Below are positions 28,483 to 36,813 of a stretch of 64,000 nt of DNA, in pieces. Numbering within the stretch: position 1 is the first letter of the stretch; each line of letters opens with the position of its first letter. The translations under genes and the position numbers were made by a program. Under the pieces are notes generated by a model. The model did no database searches. It was not told the DNA's origin and saw nothing but the letters and a program-made list of their open reading frames with translations. The stretch comes from CAIWHR01 sp963726775 (GTDB taxonomy: Bacteria; Pseudomonadota; Gammaproteobacteria; Burkholderiales; Casimicrobiaceae), in the NCBI GenBank assembly GCA_963726775.1, contig CAVSDL010000001.1, positions 62,001-126,000 on the forward strand. The letters run 5' to 3'.

Positions 28483-29142
28483 TCAAGCCGCGTCCACCTT
28501 GGTTGCTTTCGCGATGGCTTCGGCCAGGATCCGCGGCTCCTGCGCGCCGGACACCGCGACGCTGCCGTTGAAGATGAAGAAGGGTACGCCGGTGACGCCC
28601 ATCTCGCGGGCGCGCCGATCCATGGCCCTGACCGCTTCGGCGCCCTCATCCGAATCGAGCATCGCGCGCGCCGACGCGGCATCGAAGCCCGCCTCTCCCG
28701 CAACAGCCGCGAGCACCTCGCGGTCGCCGATGGTGCGGCCCTCGAGGAAGTACGCGCGGAAGAGTCGTTCCACCAGCGCATCGGCGCTGTCGGCAGATTC
28801 CGGCTGCTGCGCCCAGGCGACCAGGCGGTGCGCGTCCAGCGTATTCGGTTGCCGCAGGATCCGGTCGAACGCGAACGGAATGTCGACCGTCGCACCCGCT
28901 GCGCGGACCCGGTCGTAGATTGTCGCGGCCCGCTCGGCGCCGCCGAACTTCCGCTCGAGATATGCCCTGCGATCCACACCTTCGCCCGGCAGATCCGGAT
29001 TCAGCTGGAACGGATGCCAGTTCACGCGCGATGCGAATCCGGGCGCGTCGTGGTTCAACATCGCGAGCGCGGCCGCAAGGCGGCGCTTGCCGATGTAGCA
29101 CCACGGGCAGACCACGTCGGAGATGACGTCGATGTCGAGCAT
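28483..29142 (-). CDS. DsbA family oxidoreductase, FrnE-like
   Basis: Cytoplasmic thioredoxin-fold protein of 219 residues without signal peptide. N-terminal IDVISDVVCPWCYIGKRRLA carries the CPWC active site; VNWHPFQLNPDLP and the C-terminal VTGVPFFIFNGSVAVSGAQ with cis-Pro are typical of the FrnE / 2-hydroxychromene-2-carboxylate isomerase-like branch. ATG 29142 is chosen since the conserved sequence starts at its third residue; ATG 29166 is possible. Divergent from earP. Confidence 0.88.
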   Translation of the reverse strand: MLDIDVISDVVCPWCYIGKRRLAAALAMLNHDAPGFASRVNWHPFQLNPDLPGEGVDRRAYLERKFGGAERAATIYDRVRAAGATVDIPFAFDRILRQPNTLDAHRLVAWAQQPESADSADALVERLFRAYFLEGRTIGDREVLAAVAGEAGFDAASARAMLDSDEGAEAVRAMDRRAREMGVTGVPFFIFNGSVAVSGAQEPRILAEAIAKATKVDAA

Positions 29143-29265
29143 GGAATCGCCGCCGGCGGGAGGCATACGCAGGGACCGATTTCGGGAAGGATCGCCCATT
29201 ATGCCGTGCCCGCTCCCTGCCGGCCGGGGCGATAATCGCAGCCATTCCGGGGTTTGGAATCCGCC

Positions 29266-30414
29266 ATGCCCGTCCGCTGGGACATTTTTTGCAGGGTCGT
29301 CGACAACTACGGCGACGCCGGCGTCTGCTGGCGCCTTGCGCGACAACTGGCGAACGAGCACGCGCAGGACGTCACGCTGTGGCAGGACGACCTCGCCACG
29401 CTCGCGCTGATCGCACCGGGCGTGGACCCCGCCCGCGCGGCGCAGGTGGCCGCGGGTGTCGCCATCCGCCGCTGGGCCGAGCCATTCCCGAATGTGGAAC
29501 CCGCGGACGTCGTCGTCGAATCGTTCGGCTGCGGCCTTCCCGATACGTACGTCGCCGCAATGTCGCGAAGGGAACGCGCGCCCGCGTGGTTCGTCCTCGA
29601 ATACCTTTCGGCCGAACCCTGGATTGACACGACGCACGGCCTTCCCTCGCCGCACCCGCGGTTGCCGCTCGCGCGCCGCTTCTGGTTCCCGGGCTACACG
29701 CCGAAAAGCGGCGGACTCCTGCGCGAGCGCGGCTTGAGCGCAACACGCGACGGGTTCATGCGTGACGGACGCGCGCGCGAATCCATGTGGATGTCGCTCG
29801 GCGTCGCACCGCCGGCATCCGATGAGCTCCGCGTCTCGCTGTTCTGTTACGCCAACTCCGCGCTGCCGGAGTTATTCGAGGCGTGGGCCGACGGCGAGGT
29901 TCCGGTGACCTGTCTCGTTACCGAGGGTGTGGCTGCCGGTGCGCTGGACGCCTGGACCGGAGGCAATGTGCCGCATGCGGGCCATCCGTTCCGGCGCGGG
30001 CGGCTTGCCATAGCGACGATCCCGTTCGTCGCGCAGGACGCCTACGACCGGCTGCTGTGGGCCTGCGACGTCAATTTCGTGCGTGGCGAAGATTCCTTCG
30101 TGCGCGCGCAATGGGCCGCGCGGCCATTCGCCTGGAACGTCTACCCGCAGGCCGAAGACGCCCATCGGCGCAAGCTCGAGGCCTTCGTCGACCGCTACAC
30201 GTCGGGACTCGATGCGGTCACGGCGGCGGCCGTGCGCCGGATCTTCCGGGCATGGAACGGCGTCCTCGCGGCCGGGCCGGTCGGCGACGCCTGGCGCGAA
30301 TTCGACGCGGCGCACCTTCGACTTGCGGCTCACGCCATGGCCTGGGCGGCGCATCTCGACTCGCTGCCCGATCTCGCGGCCGATCTGGTCAAGGCCGCGG
30401 CCGTTGAGGTATAA
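29266..30414 (+). CDS. earP: EF-P arginine rhamnosyltransferase
   Basis: EarP (382 residues) transfers rhamnose from dTDP-rhamnose to Arg32 of EF-P. The start MPVRWDIFCRVVDNYGDAGV carries the catalytic aspartates at positions 13 and 17. Downstream landmarks are ESFGCGLPDTYVAAM, YLSAEPWIDTTHGLPSPHP and, in the nucleotide-sugar site, DVNFVRGEDSFVRAQWAARP followed by WNVYPQAEDAH. The efp gene with Arg32 follows after 47 bases, as in other beta- and gammaproteobacteria. Confidence 0.96.
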   Translation: MPVRWDIFCRVVDNYGDAGVCWRLARQLANEHAQDVTLWQDDLATLALIAPGVDPARAAQVAAGVAIRRWAEPFPNVEPADVVVESFGCGLPDTYVAAMSRRERAPAWFVLEYLSAEPWIDTTHGLPSPHPRLPLARRFWFPGYTPKSGGLLRERGLSATRDGFMRDGRARESMWMSLGVAPPASDELRVSLFCYANSALPELFEAWADGEVPVTCLVTEGVAAGALDAWTGGNVPHAGHPFRRGRLAIATIPFVAQDAYDRLLWACDVNFVRGEDSFVRAQWAARPFAWNVYPQAEDAHRRKLEAFVDRYTSGLDAVTAAAVRRIFRAWNGVLAAGPVGDAWREFDAAHLRLAAHAMAWAAHLDSLPDLAADLVKAAAVEV

Positions 30415-30415
30415 T
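30410..30415 (+). promoter_or_regulatory. -10 box of a probable efp promoter
   Basis: TATAAT at 30410-30415 contains the earP stop codon and lies 46 bases before the efp ATG. GGTCAA at 30387-30392 is at the right distance for a -35 but is a poor match. It would allow efp to be expressed independently of earP. Confidence 0.4.
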
Positions 30416-30461
30416 CGAAGGCTTTCCTAATCAACCCCTTACCGCATTCTCAGGTGATGTT

Positions 30462-31016
30462 ATGAAAATTGCCCAGGAAATCCGCGCCGGCAACGTGATC
30501 ATGATCGGGAAGGACCCGATGGTGGTGCAGAAGGCCGAATTCACGAAGTCCGGCCGCAACGCGTCGGTCGTCAAGATGAAGCTGAAGAATCTCCTGTCCG
30601 GGTCGGGCACGGAGACGGTCTACCGTGCCGACGAGAAGTTCGACGTCGTCCAGCTCGAGCGCAAGGAGGTGACGTACTCCTACTTCGCCGATCCGCTCTA
30701 CGTTTTCATGGATGCCGATTTCAACCAGCACGACGTCGAGGCCGACAACATGGGCGACGCGATCCGCTACCTTGCCGACGGGCTCGCCTGCGAGCTCACG
30801 TTCTACGAGGGCAAGGCGATTTCGGTCGAGCTGCCGAATTCGGTCGTCCGCGAAGTGAAGTACACCGAGCCGGCCGTGAAAGGCGACACATCGGGCAAGG
30901 TCATGAAGCCCGCGAAACTCGGCACCGGCTACGAAGTTCAGGTGCCACTCTTCGTCTCCACGGGCGACAACATCGAGATCGACACGCGCACCGGCGAATA
31001 CCGGCGCCGCGCCTGA
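30462..31016 (+). CDS. efp: elongation factor P
   Basis: EF-P of 184 residues, which relieves ribosome stalling at polyproline. The KOW-like N-terminal domain ends in the loop FTKSGRNASVVKM with Arg32, the residue rhamnosylated by EarP (encoded upstream), rather than the Lys modified by EpmA. OB domains follow, ending ISVELPNSVVREVKYTEPAV and DNIEIDTRTGEYRRRA. Length and domain order are normal. Confidence 0.97.
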   Translation: MKIAQEIRAGNVIMIGKDPMVVQKAEFTKSGRNASVVKMKLKNLLSGSGTETVYRADEKFDVVQLERKEVTYSYFADPLYVFMDADFNQHDVEADNMGDAIRYLADGLACELTFYEGKAISVELPNSVVREVKYTEPAVKGDTSGKVMKPAKLGTGYEVQVPLFVSTGDNIEIDTRTGEYRRRA

Positions 31017-31046
31017 CGATCTCCTCGAAGCCCTCGTGGGCAATAG

Positions 31047-31074
31047 GAGACGGGCGCCTGCGGGCGCCCGTCTC
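31047..31074 (+). terminator. terminator hairpin after efp
   Basis: GAGACGGGCGCC (31047-31058) pairs perfectly with GGCGCCCGTCTC (31063-31074) around a TGCG tetraloop, 31 bases after the efp stop. There is no clear T-tract, only a CTTTC further on. Confidence 0.65.
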
Positions 31075-31145
31075 GCTCCGGCTTTCTCCCCAACGCAACA
31101 GAGCCGCGCGGAAATCGGTTAGCCTGTGGTGCGAAGAAGACATCG

Positions 31146-32105
31146 ATGTATCACCGGCCGAGTTACCAACGCGATATCGAGCTCAAGCCCAGCTGGCGCA
31201 GTCGTGCCCTCAACGCCCTGCTCCGGCTCACGATGGGCAAGCCGCTGACCCACGATTCGGACGTGCCCGCGTTGCGGCGTCGTTACGAGAAACTGGATGC
31301 GCGTCAGTTCAGGTCCGGCCCGGATGTCGCCCGCACCCCTGTCGAATGCGGTGGCGTGCCCGGCGAATGGGTTGCGGTATCTGAAACGCGAAACGAGCGG
31401 GTCGTCCTTTACCTGCACGGCGGTTCGTTCGCATTTCGGTTTCCCAATGCCTACGCGGCATTGGCGGCGCGAATGTGCCGCCGCCTTCATGCCCGGGCTT
31501 TGATTCCCGATTACCGGCTCGCTCCGGAGCACCCGTTTCCGGCGGCACCCGATGACTGTCACGCGGCGTACCGGGGCTTGCTCGCGCAGGGAATAGCGCC
31601 GCAGAACATCGTGCTGGCGGGCGACTCTGCCGGCGGAAATCTGGCGCTGGTGACATTGCACCGTGCCCGCGCCGCGGGCGAACCCATGCCGTCGTGCGCG
31701 GTGCTGCTGTCGCCCGCGCTCGACTGCACGATGACCAGCCCCAGCATGGCCACCTACGACGGCCACGACCCCGTCATCCGCCTGAGCACTCTGCTCGTGC
31801 TCAGGCGCCACTACGTGTCGTCGCCGGAACGGTACACGAACCCGGAAGTCTCGCCGCTGTTCGCGGATTTCACCGGCTACCCGCCGCTCTTCTTTCAGGC
31901 GGGGAGCACCGAGGTGTTGCGCGACGAGGCCACCCGCGCCGCGGAAAAGGCGCACCAGGCCGGCGTCGACGTCGAGCTCGAGCTGTGGCCCGACGCCGCG
32001 CACGTGTTTCAGGTGGCCGATTTCCTGCCCGAGGCGGCAATGGCGGTCAACCACATCGCGCGCTTCGTTCGGATGCGCACCGGCTGGGACGACATCGCGG
32101 GTTGA
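31146..32105 (+). CDS. alpha/beta hydrolase, hormone-sensitive-lipase/esterase family
   Basis: Esterase-like protein of 319 residues. Oxyanion-hole motif YLHGGSFAFRFPNAYAALAA, nucleophile elbow VLAGDSAGGNLALVTLH, and later PPLFFQAGSTEVLRDEA with the acid and WPDAAHVFQVADFLPEA with the catalytic His are all present, so it should be active. Family members cleave short-chain esters. It is flanked by the efp terminator and the regulatory gap before the multiheme cytochrome, so likely a single transcription unit. The natural substrate is not inferable. Confidence 0.88.
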   Translation: MYHRPSYQRDIELKPSWRSRALNALLRLTMGKPLTHDSDVPALRRRYEKLDARQFRSGPDVARTPVECGGVPGEWVAVSETRNERVVLYLHGGSFAFRFPNAYAALAARMCRRLHARALIPDYRLAPEHPFPAAPDDCHAAYRGLLAQGIAPQNIVLAGDSAGGNLALVTLHRARAAGEPMPSCAVLLSPALDCTMTSPSMATYDGHDPVIRLSTLLVLRRHYVSSPERYTNPEVSPLFADFTGYPPLFFQAGSTEVLRDEATRAAEKAHQAGVDVELELWPDAAHVFQVADFLPEAAMAVNHIARFVRMRTGWDDIAG

Positions 32106-32322
32106 CGACGCCGGAGTCCTGATGCGATAGCGGTCGCATTTTCCGTCAAACCGGCGCGCTCGCCACCGCAATCGCAATCGCCGCGGAAATCCATTTCGCG
32201 ATTCGCGAACCAACGCAGCGCGTCGTCATGCGCCCGTTTCCGCTCGCCAAATCCCGGCGCCGGGATCGTGCGGGCGCCGGTGCGCGGGCGGCAGACGGCC
32301 CGCGTTCGTCGATGGGGACCGC

Positions 32323-32336
32323 TTGATCCAAGTCAA
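32323..32336 (+). promoter_or_regulatory. FNR/ANR-like box upstream of the 11-heme cytochrome operon
   Basis: TTGATCCAAGTCAA is a 9-of-10 match in the conserved arms to TTGAT-N4-ATCAA and an exact match to the TTGAT-N4-GTCAA variant seen for ANR-type regulators. It ends 117 bases before the ATG at 32454. The rest of the 348-base gap (32106-32453) shows no gene. Confidence 0.6.
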
Positions 32337-32453
32337 GCCCGGAGACTGTGGGGGATGTCACCATTCGATCATTGCCCCATTGCGACAGTTCGCGCCAAGT
32401 CGGTGACAGGGATTTCGGATGGCGCCACTGCTCGCACACGAGATGGACGCCGG

Positions 32454-33737
32454 ATGATCTTAGCCCGATCGCTTGTCGCAGTTTGCGCGACGCTGTGGAT
32501 CGGACTTGGCGCCGCGGCGCCATCATCTGCGCCGTCGACGCGCGCGCCGGCTCCGAGCGCCAACGACACGTGCCTGATGTGTCACGCCGCCACGGACGCC
32601 ACGGGCGCCGGCGGCAAGTCGATCGCCGTCGACGCATCGTCGTTTGCGTCTTCGGTGCACGGCGAGCTCAAGCTGGAATGCACCGGCTGCCACGCCGACG
32701 TCTCGGCGGACAAGCTGCCGCACGCCGAAAAACTGAAACCGGTGAACTGCGCCAGCTGCCACGATAAGGCAGTCAGAGAATATTCCGGGACGGTGCACGG
32801 CATCGCGCGCAAAGGCGGCAGCGCGGTCGCGGCAAGCTGCACCGATTGCCACGGCACGCACGATGTCAGGCGGTCCAGGGATCCGGCGTCGCGCACCAAC
32901 CACGCGAACCTCGAGGCAACGTGCTCGCGGTGCCACGGCGACGACGCCGCGGTAAAGAAGGGCAACCTGCCGGGCGGCAATATCGGCCGGCAGTTCCATG
33001 ACAGCATTCACGGCAAGGCGCTCAAAGGGGCCGCGCGCATGTCGGCACCGGAGTGCACCGACTGCCACGGGACGCACAACATTCGTGCCAAGAGCGACGC
33101 GCGGAGCCGCACCAGCCGCGCGAACGTTCCCGACACCTGCGGTTCGTGCCACAAGCCGGAGCGCGACGCGTTCGTCAAAGGCATGCACGGCAAGCTGCGG
33201 CAGGAAGGCAATCTCGCGGCGCCGGGCTGCACCGATTGCCACAGCGCGCACGCGATCGAGCAGCACGAGGTTCCGAAATTCCAGACCGAAGTGATCAAGG
33301 AATGCGGCGGCTGCCACCAGGAGTACCTCTCCTCCTACCGCGACACGTTCCACGGCCAGGTTACCGCCCTCGGCTACGCGCGGATGGCGACCTGCGCGTC
33401 GTGCCACGGGGCGCACGAGGTGCTGCCCGCATCGAACCCGGCATCGAAGATTTCGCCGCAAAATCGGCTGAGGACCTGCCAGGCCTGCCATGCCGGGGCG
33501 TCCGCCAACTTCGCGAAATACGATCCGCACGCGAACCGGCACGACAAGGCACGCAATCCGGCCTACTACTATGCCGCCAAGTTCATGGAAATCCTGCTGT
33601 TCGGCGTGTTCGCTTTCTTCGGCATCCACACGGCATTCTGGTTCTACCGGGAAATGCGCGTGAAGCTTGCAGGAGGCAGACGGGGCCGGAGCGATGATTC
33701 CAGCAACGGAGGCCCCGATGTCGACCGGCATGACTAG
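32454..33737 (+). CDS. membrane-anchored multiheme (11 CXXCH) c-type cytochrome
   Basis: Exported protein of 427 residues with eleven CXXCH motifs: CLMCH, CTGCH, CASCH, CTDCH, CSRCH, CTDCH, CGSCH, CTDCH, CGGCH, CASCH and CQACH, spread over residues ~40-350 (cytochrome c3/c7-like packing). A signal peptide (ARSLVAVCATLWIGLGAAAP) is at the start; ATG 32454 is chosen for that, as the open frame upstream is unlike protein. A C-terminal helix FMEILLFGVFAFFGIHTAFW anchors it to the inner membrane. The next gene (cytochrome b) overlaps by 20 bases, so both likely form a quinol- or quinone-linked complex resembling a split Geobacter CbcL; that comparison is inferred. Confidence 0.85.
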   Translation: MILARSLVAVCATLWIGLGAAAPSSAPSTRAPAPSANDTCLMCHAATDATGAGGKSIAVDASSFASSVHGELKLECTGCHADVSADKLPHAEKLKPVNCASCHDKAVREYSGTVHGIARKGGSAVAASCTDCHGTHDVRRSRDPASRTNHANLEATCSRCHGDDAAVKKGNLPGGNIGRQFHDSIHGKALKGAARMSAPECTDCHGTHNIRAKSDARSRTSRANVPDTCGSCHKPERDAFVKGMHGKLRQEGNLAAPGCTDCHSAHAIEQHEVPKFQTEVIKECGGCHQEYLSSYRDTFHGQVTALGYARMATCASCHGAHEVLPASNPASKISPQNRLRTCQACHAGASANFAKYDPHANRHDKARNPAYYYAAKFMEILLFGVFAFFGIHTAFWFYREMRVKLAGGRRGRSDDSSNGGPDVDRHD

Positions 33738-34578
33738 ATCAGCGCCTGCGATCGCCGGGGGCGCGACGCAGCGCTTTTACCGGCGCTTCTCCCCGGCCGA
33801 GCGCATCCTGCATGCACTGCTGATGCTCTCGTTCGTCGGCTGCGCGCTCACCGGTCTGCCGCTCATATTCGCGGACAAGCCCTGGGCGGCCGCGCTCGCC
33901 CGAATGCAGGGTGGCTTCGAGGGCGCCGGTTTGATCCACCGGTTCTGCGCTTTCGTGATGATCGTCGTGTTCGCGACGCACGTCGTGACGATCTTCGCCA
34001 GAGCCTTCGCGCGCGGCAAGTTGCTCGCCCTGCTGTGGGGCCCCGACTCGATGGTCCCGCAGCCGCAGGACGTCGTCGACATCGGGCGGAATTTCAAGTG
34101 GTTCATCGGCCGCGGCCCGCGGCCGCAGTTCGAGCGCTGGACGTACTGGGAGAAGTTCGATTATTGGGCGGTCTTCTGGGGCATGTTCATCATCGGCGGA
34201 TCAGGGCTCCTGCTGTGGTTTCCCGTGTTCTTCGCAAACCTGCTTCCGGGCTGGATGTTCAACATCGCGACACTTGTGCACGGCGAGGAGGCGCTGCTCG
34301 CCGTTGGCTTCATCTTCACGTTCCATTTCTTCAACGGCCACCTGCGGCCCGCAAAATTCCCGATGGACACGGTGATCTTCACCGGCCGCATTGCGGAGCA
34401 CGAACTCAAGGGAGAGCGGCTCGTCGAGTACGAGCGCCTCGTTCGCGAAGGCCGGCTCGCCGCCATGGAAACGACGCCGCCGACAGCGGAGTCCACGTGG
34501 TTCGGCTGGATCGTCGGGGGAATCGCATTGGTGCTCGGCATCATCGCGATCGTCCTGATCGTCCATGGTTTCTTCTAG
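33718..34578 (+). CDS. cytochrome b (FdnI/HydC-like di-heme membrane subunit)
   Basis: Membrane protein of 286 residues with four core helices and a C-terminal fifth helix (WIVGGIALVLGIIAIVLIVH). Histidines suited to two b hemes are in ERILHALLMLSFVGCALTG, GLIHRFCAFVMIVVFATHVV and LVHGEEALLAVGFIFTFHFF. ATG 33718 is set by GGAGG five bases upstream; it overlaps the multiheme cytochrome gene. It is expected to move electrons between the quinone pool and the 11-heme periplasmic protein encoded just upstream. Confidence 0.85.
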   Translation: MSTGMTRSAPAIAGGATQRFYRRFSPAERILHALLMLSFVGCALTGLPLIFADKPWAAALARMQGGFEGAGLIHRFCAFVMIVVFATHVVTIFARAFARGKLLALLWGPDSMVPQPQDVVDIGRNFKWFIGRGPRPQFERWTYWEKFDYWAVFWGMFIIGGSGLLLWFPVFFANLLPGWMFNIATLVHGEEALLAVGFIFTFHFFNGHLRPAKFPMDTVIFTGRIAEHELKGERLVEYERLVREGRLAAMETTPPTAESTWFGWIVGGIALVLGIIAIVLIVHGFF

Positions 34579-34734
34579 GTATACTGCGCGTGCGTCGGAC
34601 TGCGCGAGCGCTCGGGTCGATGCCGGTTCAGTCGTGTCGCGACGGGTCTGTTGCTGGCGCCGCCGCGGCAAAGGTGCGTTCCCGGATCGTGGGGCGCGGG
34701 ATGCAATGCGAAGCACGACACAGGGGGGGCGGGA

Positions 34735-36120
34735 ATGAAGATCACGTTGGGCCGTCGCACGTTGATGCTGGGCACGGCGACGACACTGATCGTCGGGGCC
34801 ATCGCGCTCGCCGCATTGGGCGCCGGCGGCATCGTTGCCTGGGAGTACAGCAACAGCAATGCATTCTGCACCGACAACTGTCACGCCGTGCACCCGGAGG
34901 AGCCGCGAGCCTATGCCGTGTACTCCCACGCGCGGGTTCAATGCGTGGAGTGCCACATGGGCCGGCTGCCCACGCTGCAGCTGATGACGCTCAAGGCGGC
35001 GCACTACCACGAGCTGCTCGGCATGATCACCGGCTACAAGCGCCCGCTCGCTGCAACCACCCTGCGTCCGGCGCGCGACTCCTGCGAGGGATGCCATTGG
35101 CCGGCGGTCCTGCACGATGACAAGGTCCGCACCAAGGTCCACTACGACACCGACCCGAAGAGCAGCGAGACGCGCGTCCGGCTCATCGTGCACACGGGAG
35201 GCGGCGAGGCACGCGAAAGGGCGACCCGCGGCATCCACTGGCACGTCGAGCAGAACGTCGAGTACGTGACCGACGACGTGCAGAAGCGCACGATCCCGTG
35301 GGTCCGCATCACCGGCAAGGACGGCAAGACGACCACGTACTTCGACGCCGCCAGCAAGGTGGCGCGCGCCGAGATGGAGCAGGCCCCGAAGCGGCGAATG
35401 GACTGCATCGACTGCCACAACGCCGCCGGTCACCCCTTCCGCAACCCGGCCGATCGCGTCGACACGGCGATCGAGGAAGGCCGCATCGACCGCAGCCTGC
35501 CCTCGATCAAGGCGCGCGCGCTGGCGATCATCGAAACGGCTTCGCCGCTGCACGGCCCGCTGTCCGAACAGGTGCCGCAGTTCAGGAAGATCATCGCCGA
35601 TGCTGCACCCCGGGGACAACTGACGCCGGAGATGATGCTGGCAGAAGCGCAGTTCGCAACCACGATGCTGGCAATCCTCGACCTGTCCGAATTCGAGGGG
35701 AAGGACCTGACGTGGAAGTCGTTTCCCAACCACACCGGACACCGGGATTTTCCCGGGTGCTTCCGGTGCCACGACGGCAAGCACTTCAACGACAAGGGCG
35801 AGGCCATCCGCCTCCAGTGCACCCTGTGCCATGATCTGCCGCAGGTGGTTCGCGAGGACGGCGCGCGTTCGGTGCCGTCGACGGTCATGCCGGGCCTCAC
35901 CCCGCCAGGCAGCCACAACGACGCCAATTTCATGCGCGACCACCGCACCAAGGTCGATACCACGTGCACCATGTGCCATGGTCCGATCAAGTGGGGAAAG
36001 GACGGAGGAAGCTTCTGCTCCAATCCGGCGTGCCATGGCCGGAAATGGCCCGAGCTCGACCTCACTGCCGAGCCCGCCATGCCTGCGGCGTCGGCGAAGG
36101 CCACACCGAAGATGAAGTAG
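34735..36120 (+). CDS. NapC/NirT-like octaheme c-type cytochrome
   Basis: Protein of 461 residues with an N-terminal membrane anchor (LGTATTLIVGAIALAALGAG) leading to a NapC/NrfH-like first heme site with a spaced motif CTDNCH, then CVECHMGRLP. Further sites are CEGCH, CIDCH, CFRCH, CTLCH, CTMCH and an unusual CSNPACH, giving eight candidate hemes of which two have non-standard spacing (CX3CH, CX4CH). GRLPTLQLMTLKAAHYHEL is the quinol-oxidase-like segment. It follows the 11-heme/cytochrome b pair after 156 bases and resembles quinol-oxidising inner-membrane cytochromes (CymA, ImcH). Electron partner unknown. Confidence 0.82.
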   Translation: MKITLGRRTLMLGTATTLIVGAIALAALGAGGIVAWEYSNSNAFCTDNCHAVHPEEPRAYAVYSHARVQCVECHMGRLPTLQLMTLKAAHYHELLGMITGYKRPLAATTLRPARDSCEGCHWPAVLHDDKVRTKVHYDTDPKSSETRVRLIVHTGGGEARERATRGIHWHVEQNVEYVTDDVQKRTIPWVRITGKDGKTTTYFDAASKVARAEMEQAPKRRMDCIDCHNAAGHPFRNPADRVDTAIEEGRIDRSLPSIKARALAIIETASPLHGPLSEQVPQFRKIIADAAPRGQLTPEMMLAEAQFATTMLAILDLSEFEGKDLTWKSFPNHTGHRDFPGCFRCHDGKHFNDKGEAIRLQCTLCHDLPQVVREDGARSVPSTVMPGLTPPGSHNDANFMRDHRTKVDTTCTMCHGPIKWGKDGGSFCSNPACHGRKWPELDLTAEPAMPAASAKATPKMK

Positions 36121-36214
36121 GGCGCCGGCAGCCGTTCGCCAGGTGCGACGCGCGGGTCCTCCGATGTGGCAGGAGCTCGTCATTCCTCGGTGGAACCGGG
36201 CTCCCGTTGAACGC

Positions 36215-36239
36215 GCGCTCCGGCTTGCCGGTGGAGCGC
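36215..36239. terminator. hairpin between convergent cytochrome and regA genes
   Basis: GCGCTCC (36215-36221) pairs with GGAGCGC (36233-36239), with an inner GGC/GCC pairing in the loop. It lies in the 135-base gap between convergent genes and could end transcription from both sides. No T-tract. Confidence 0.4.
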
Positions 36240-36255
36240 CGGCGCAGCGCCGACG

Positions 36256-36813
36256 TCAGGTTCCTGCCGGCTGCTTATGCAGCTTGCGCTGCAGCGTCCG
36301 GCGGTGCATCGATAGCGCGCGCGCCGTCGCCGAGATGTTTCCGTCGTTGTCGTGCAGCACGCGCTGGATGTGCTCCCATTCGACGCGCTCTACCGACATC
36401 GGCTTGCCTTCCACGGGAAGGCTGGCGTCGCCGCCGTCACGGCTGAACGCTGCCACCACCGTGTCCGCGTCCGTCGGCTTGACGAGGTAGTACGTCGCGC
36501 CAAGCTTGATCGCCTCGACCGCCGTCGGAATGCTGCCATGGCCGGTAAGAACGACAATGCGCGTCTGCATGTCGGCAGCCTTGAGCAGCGGCACCAGCTT
36601 CAACCCGGACTGATCCGGGAGCCTGAGGTCGACCACCGCGTACTCCGGCGGTTCGATGCCGATTGCGCGCAGCGCTTCCCCCGCCGTGTGCGCGACGGTC
36701 ACTTCGAATCCACGGCTCCGCAGCGCGCGGCTCAGCACGTCGCACAGCACAGGGTCGTCGTCGACGAGCAGCAGGCTCGCGCGCTCGCCCGGGACAGCCG
36801 TCGGTGTATTCAT
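36256..36813 (-). CDS. regA: RegA/PrrA/ActR-type redox response regulator
   Basis: Response regulator of 185 residues. Receiver: SLLLVDDDPVLCDVLSRALR, phospho-Asp in YAVVDLRLPDQSG, IVVLTGHGSIPTAVEAIKLG and the K in YYLVKPTDAD. The C-terminal Fis-type HTH (HDNDGNISATARALSMHRRT) is the almost invariant RegA/PrrA DNA-binding element. It overlaps regB by four bases. In other proteobacteria RegA controls hydrogenase, nitrogen and respiratory genes in response to redox state; here its neighbours are cytochromes and a [NiFe] hydrogenase. Confidence 0.92.
   Translation of the reverse strand: MNTPTAVPGERASLLLVDDDPVLCDVLSRALRSRGFEVTVAHTAGEALRAIGIEPPEYAVVDLRLPDQSGLKLVPLLKAADMQTRIVVLTGHGSIPTAVEAIKLGATYYLVKPTDADTVVAAFSRDGGDASLPVEGKPMSVERVEWEHIQRVLHDNDGNISATARALSMHRRTLQRKLHKQPAGT

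Noticed and set aside
30404..30409. TTGAGG just before TATAAT as -35 of the efp promoter
   Set aside because: It is directly adjacent to the -10, without the needed spacer of about 17 bases.
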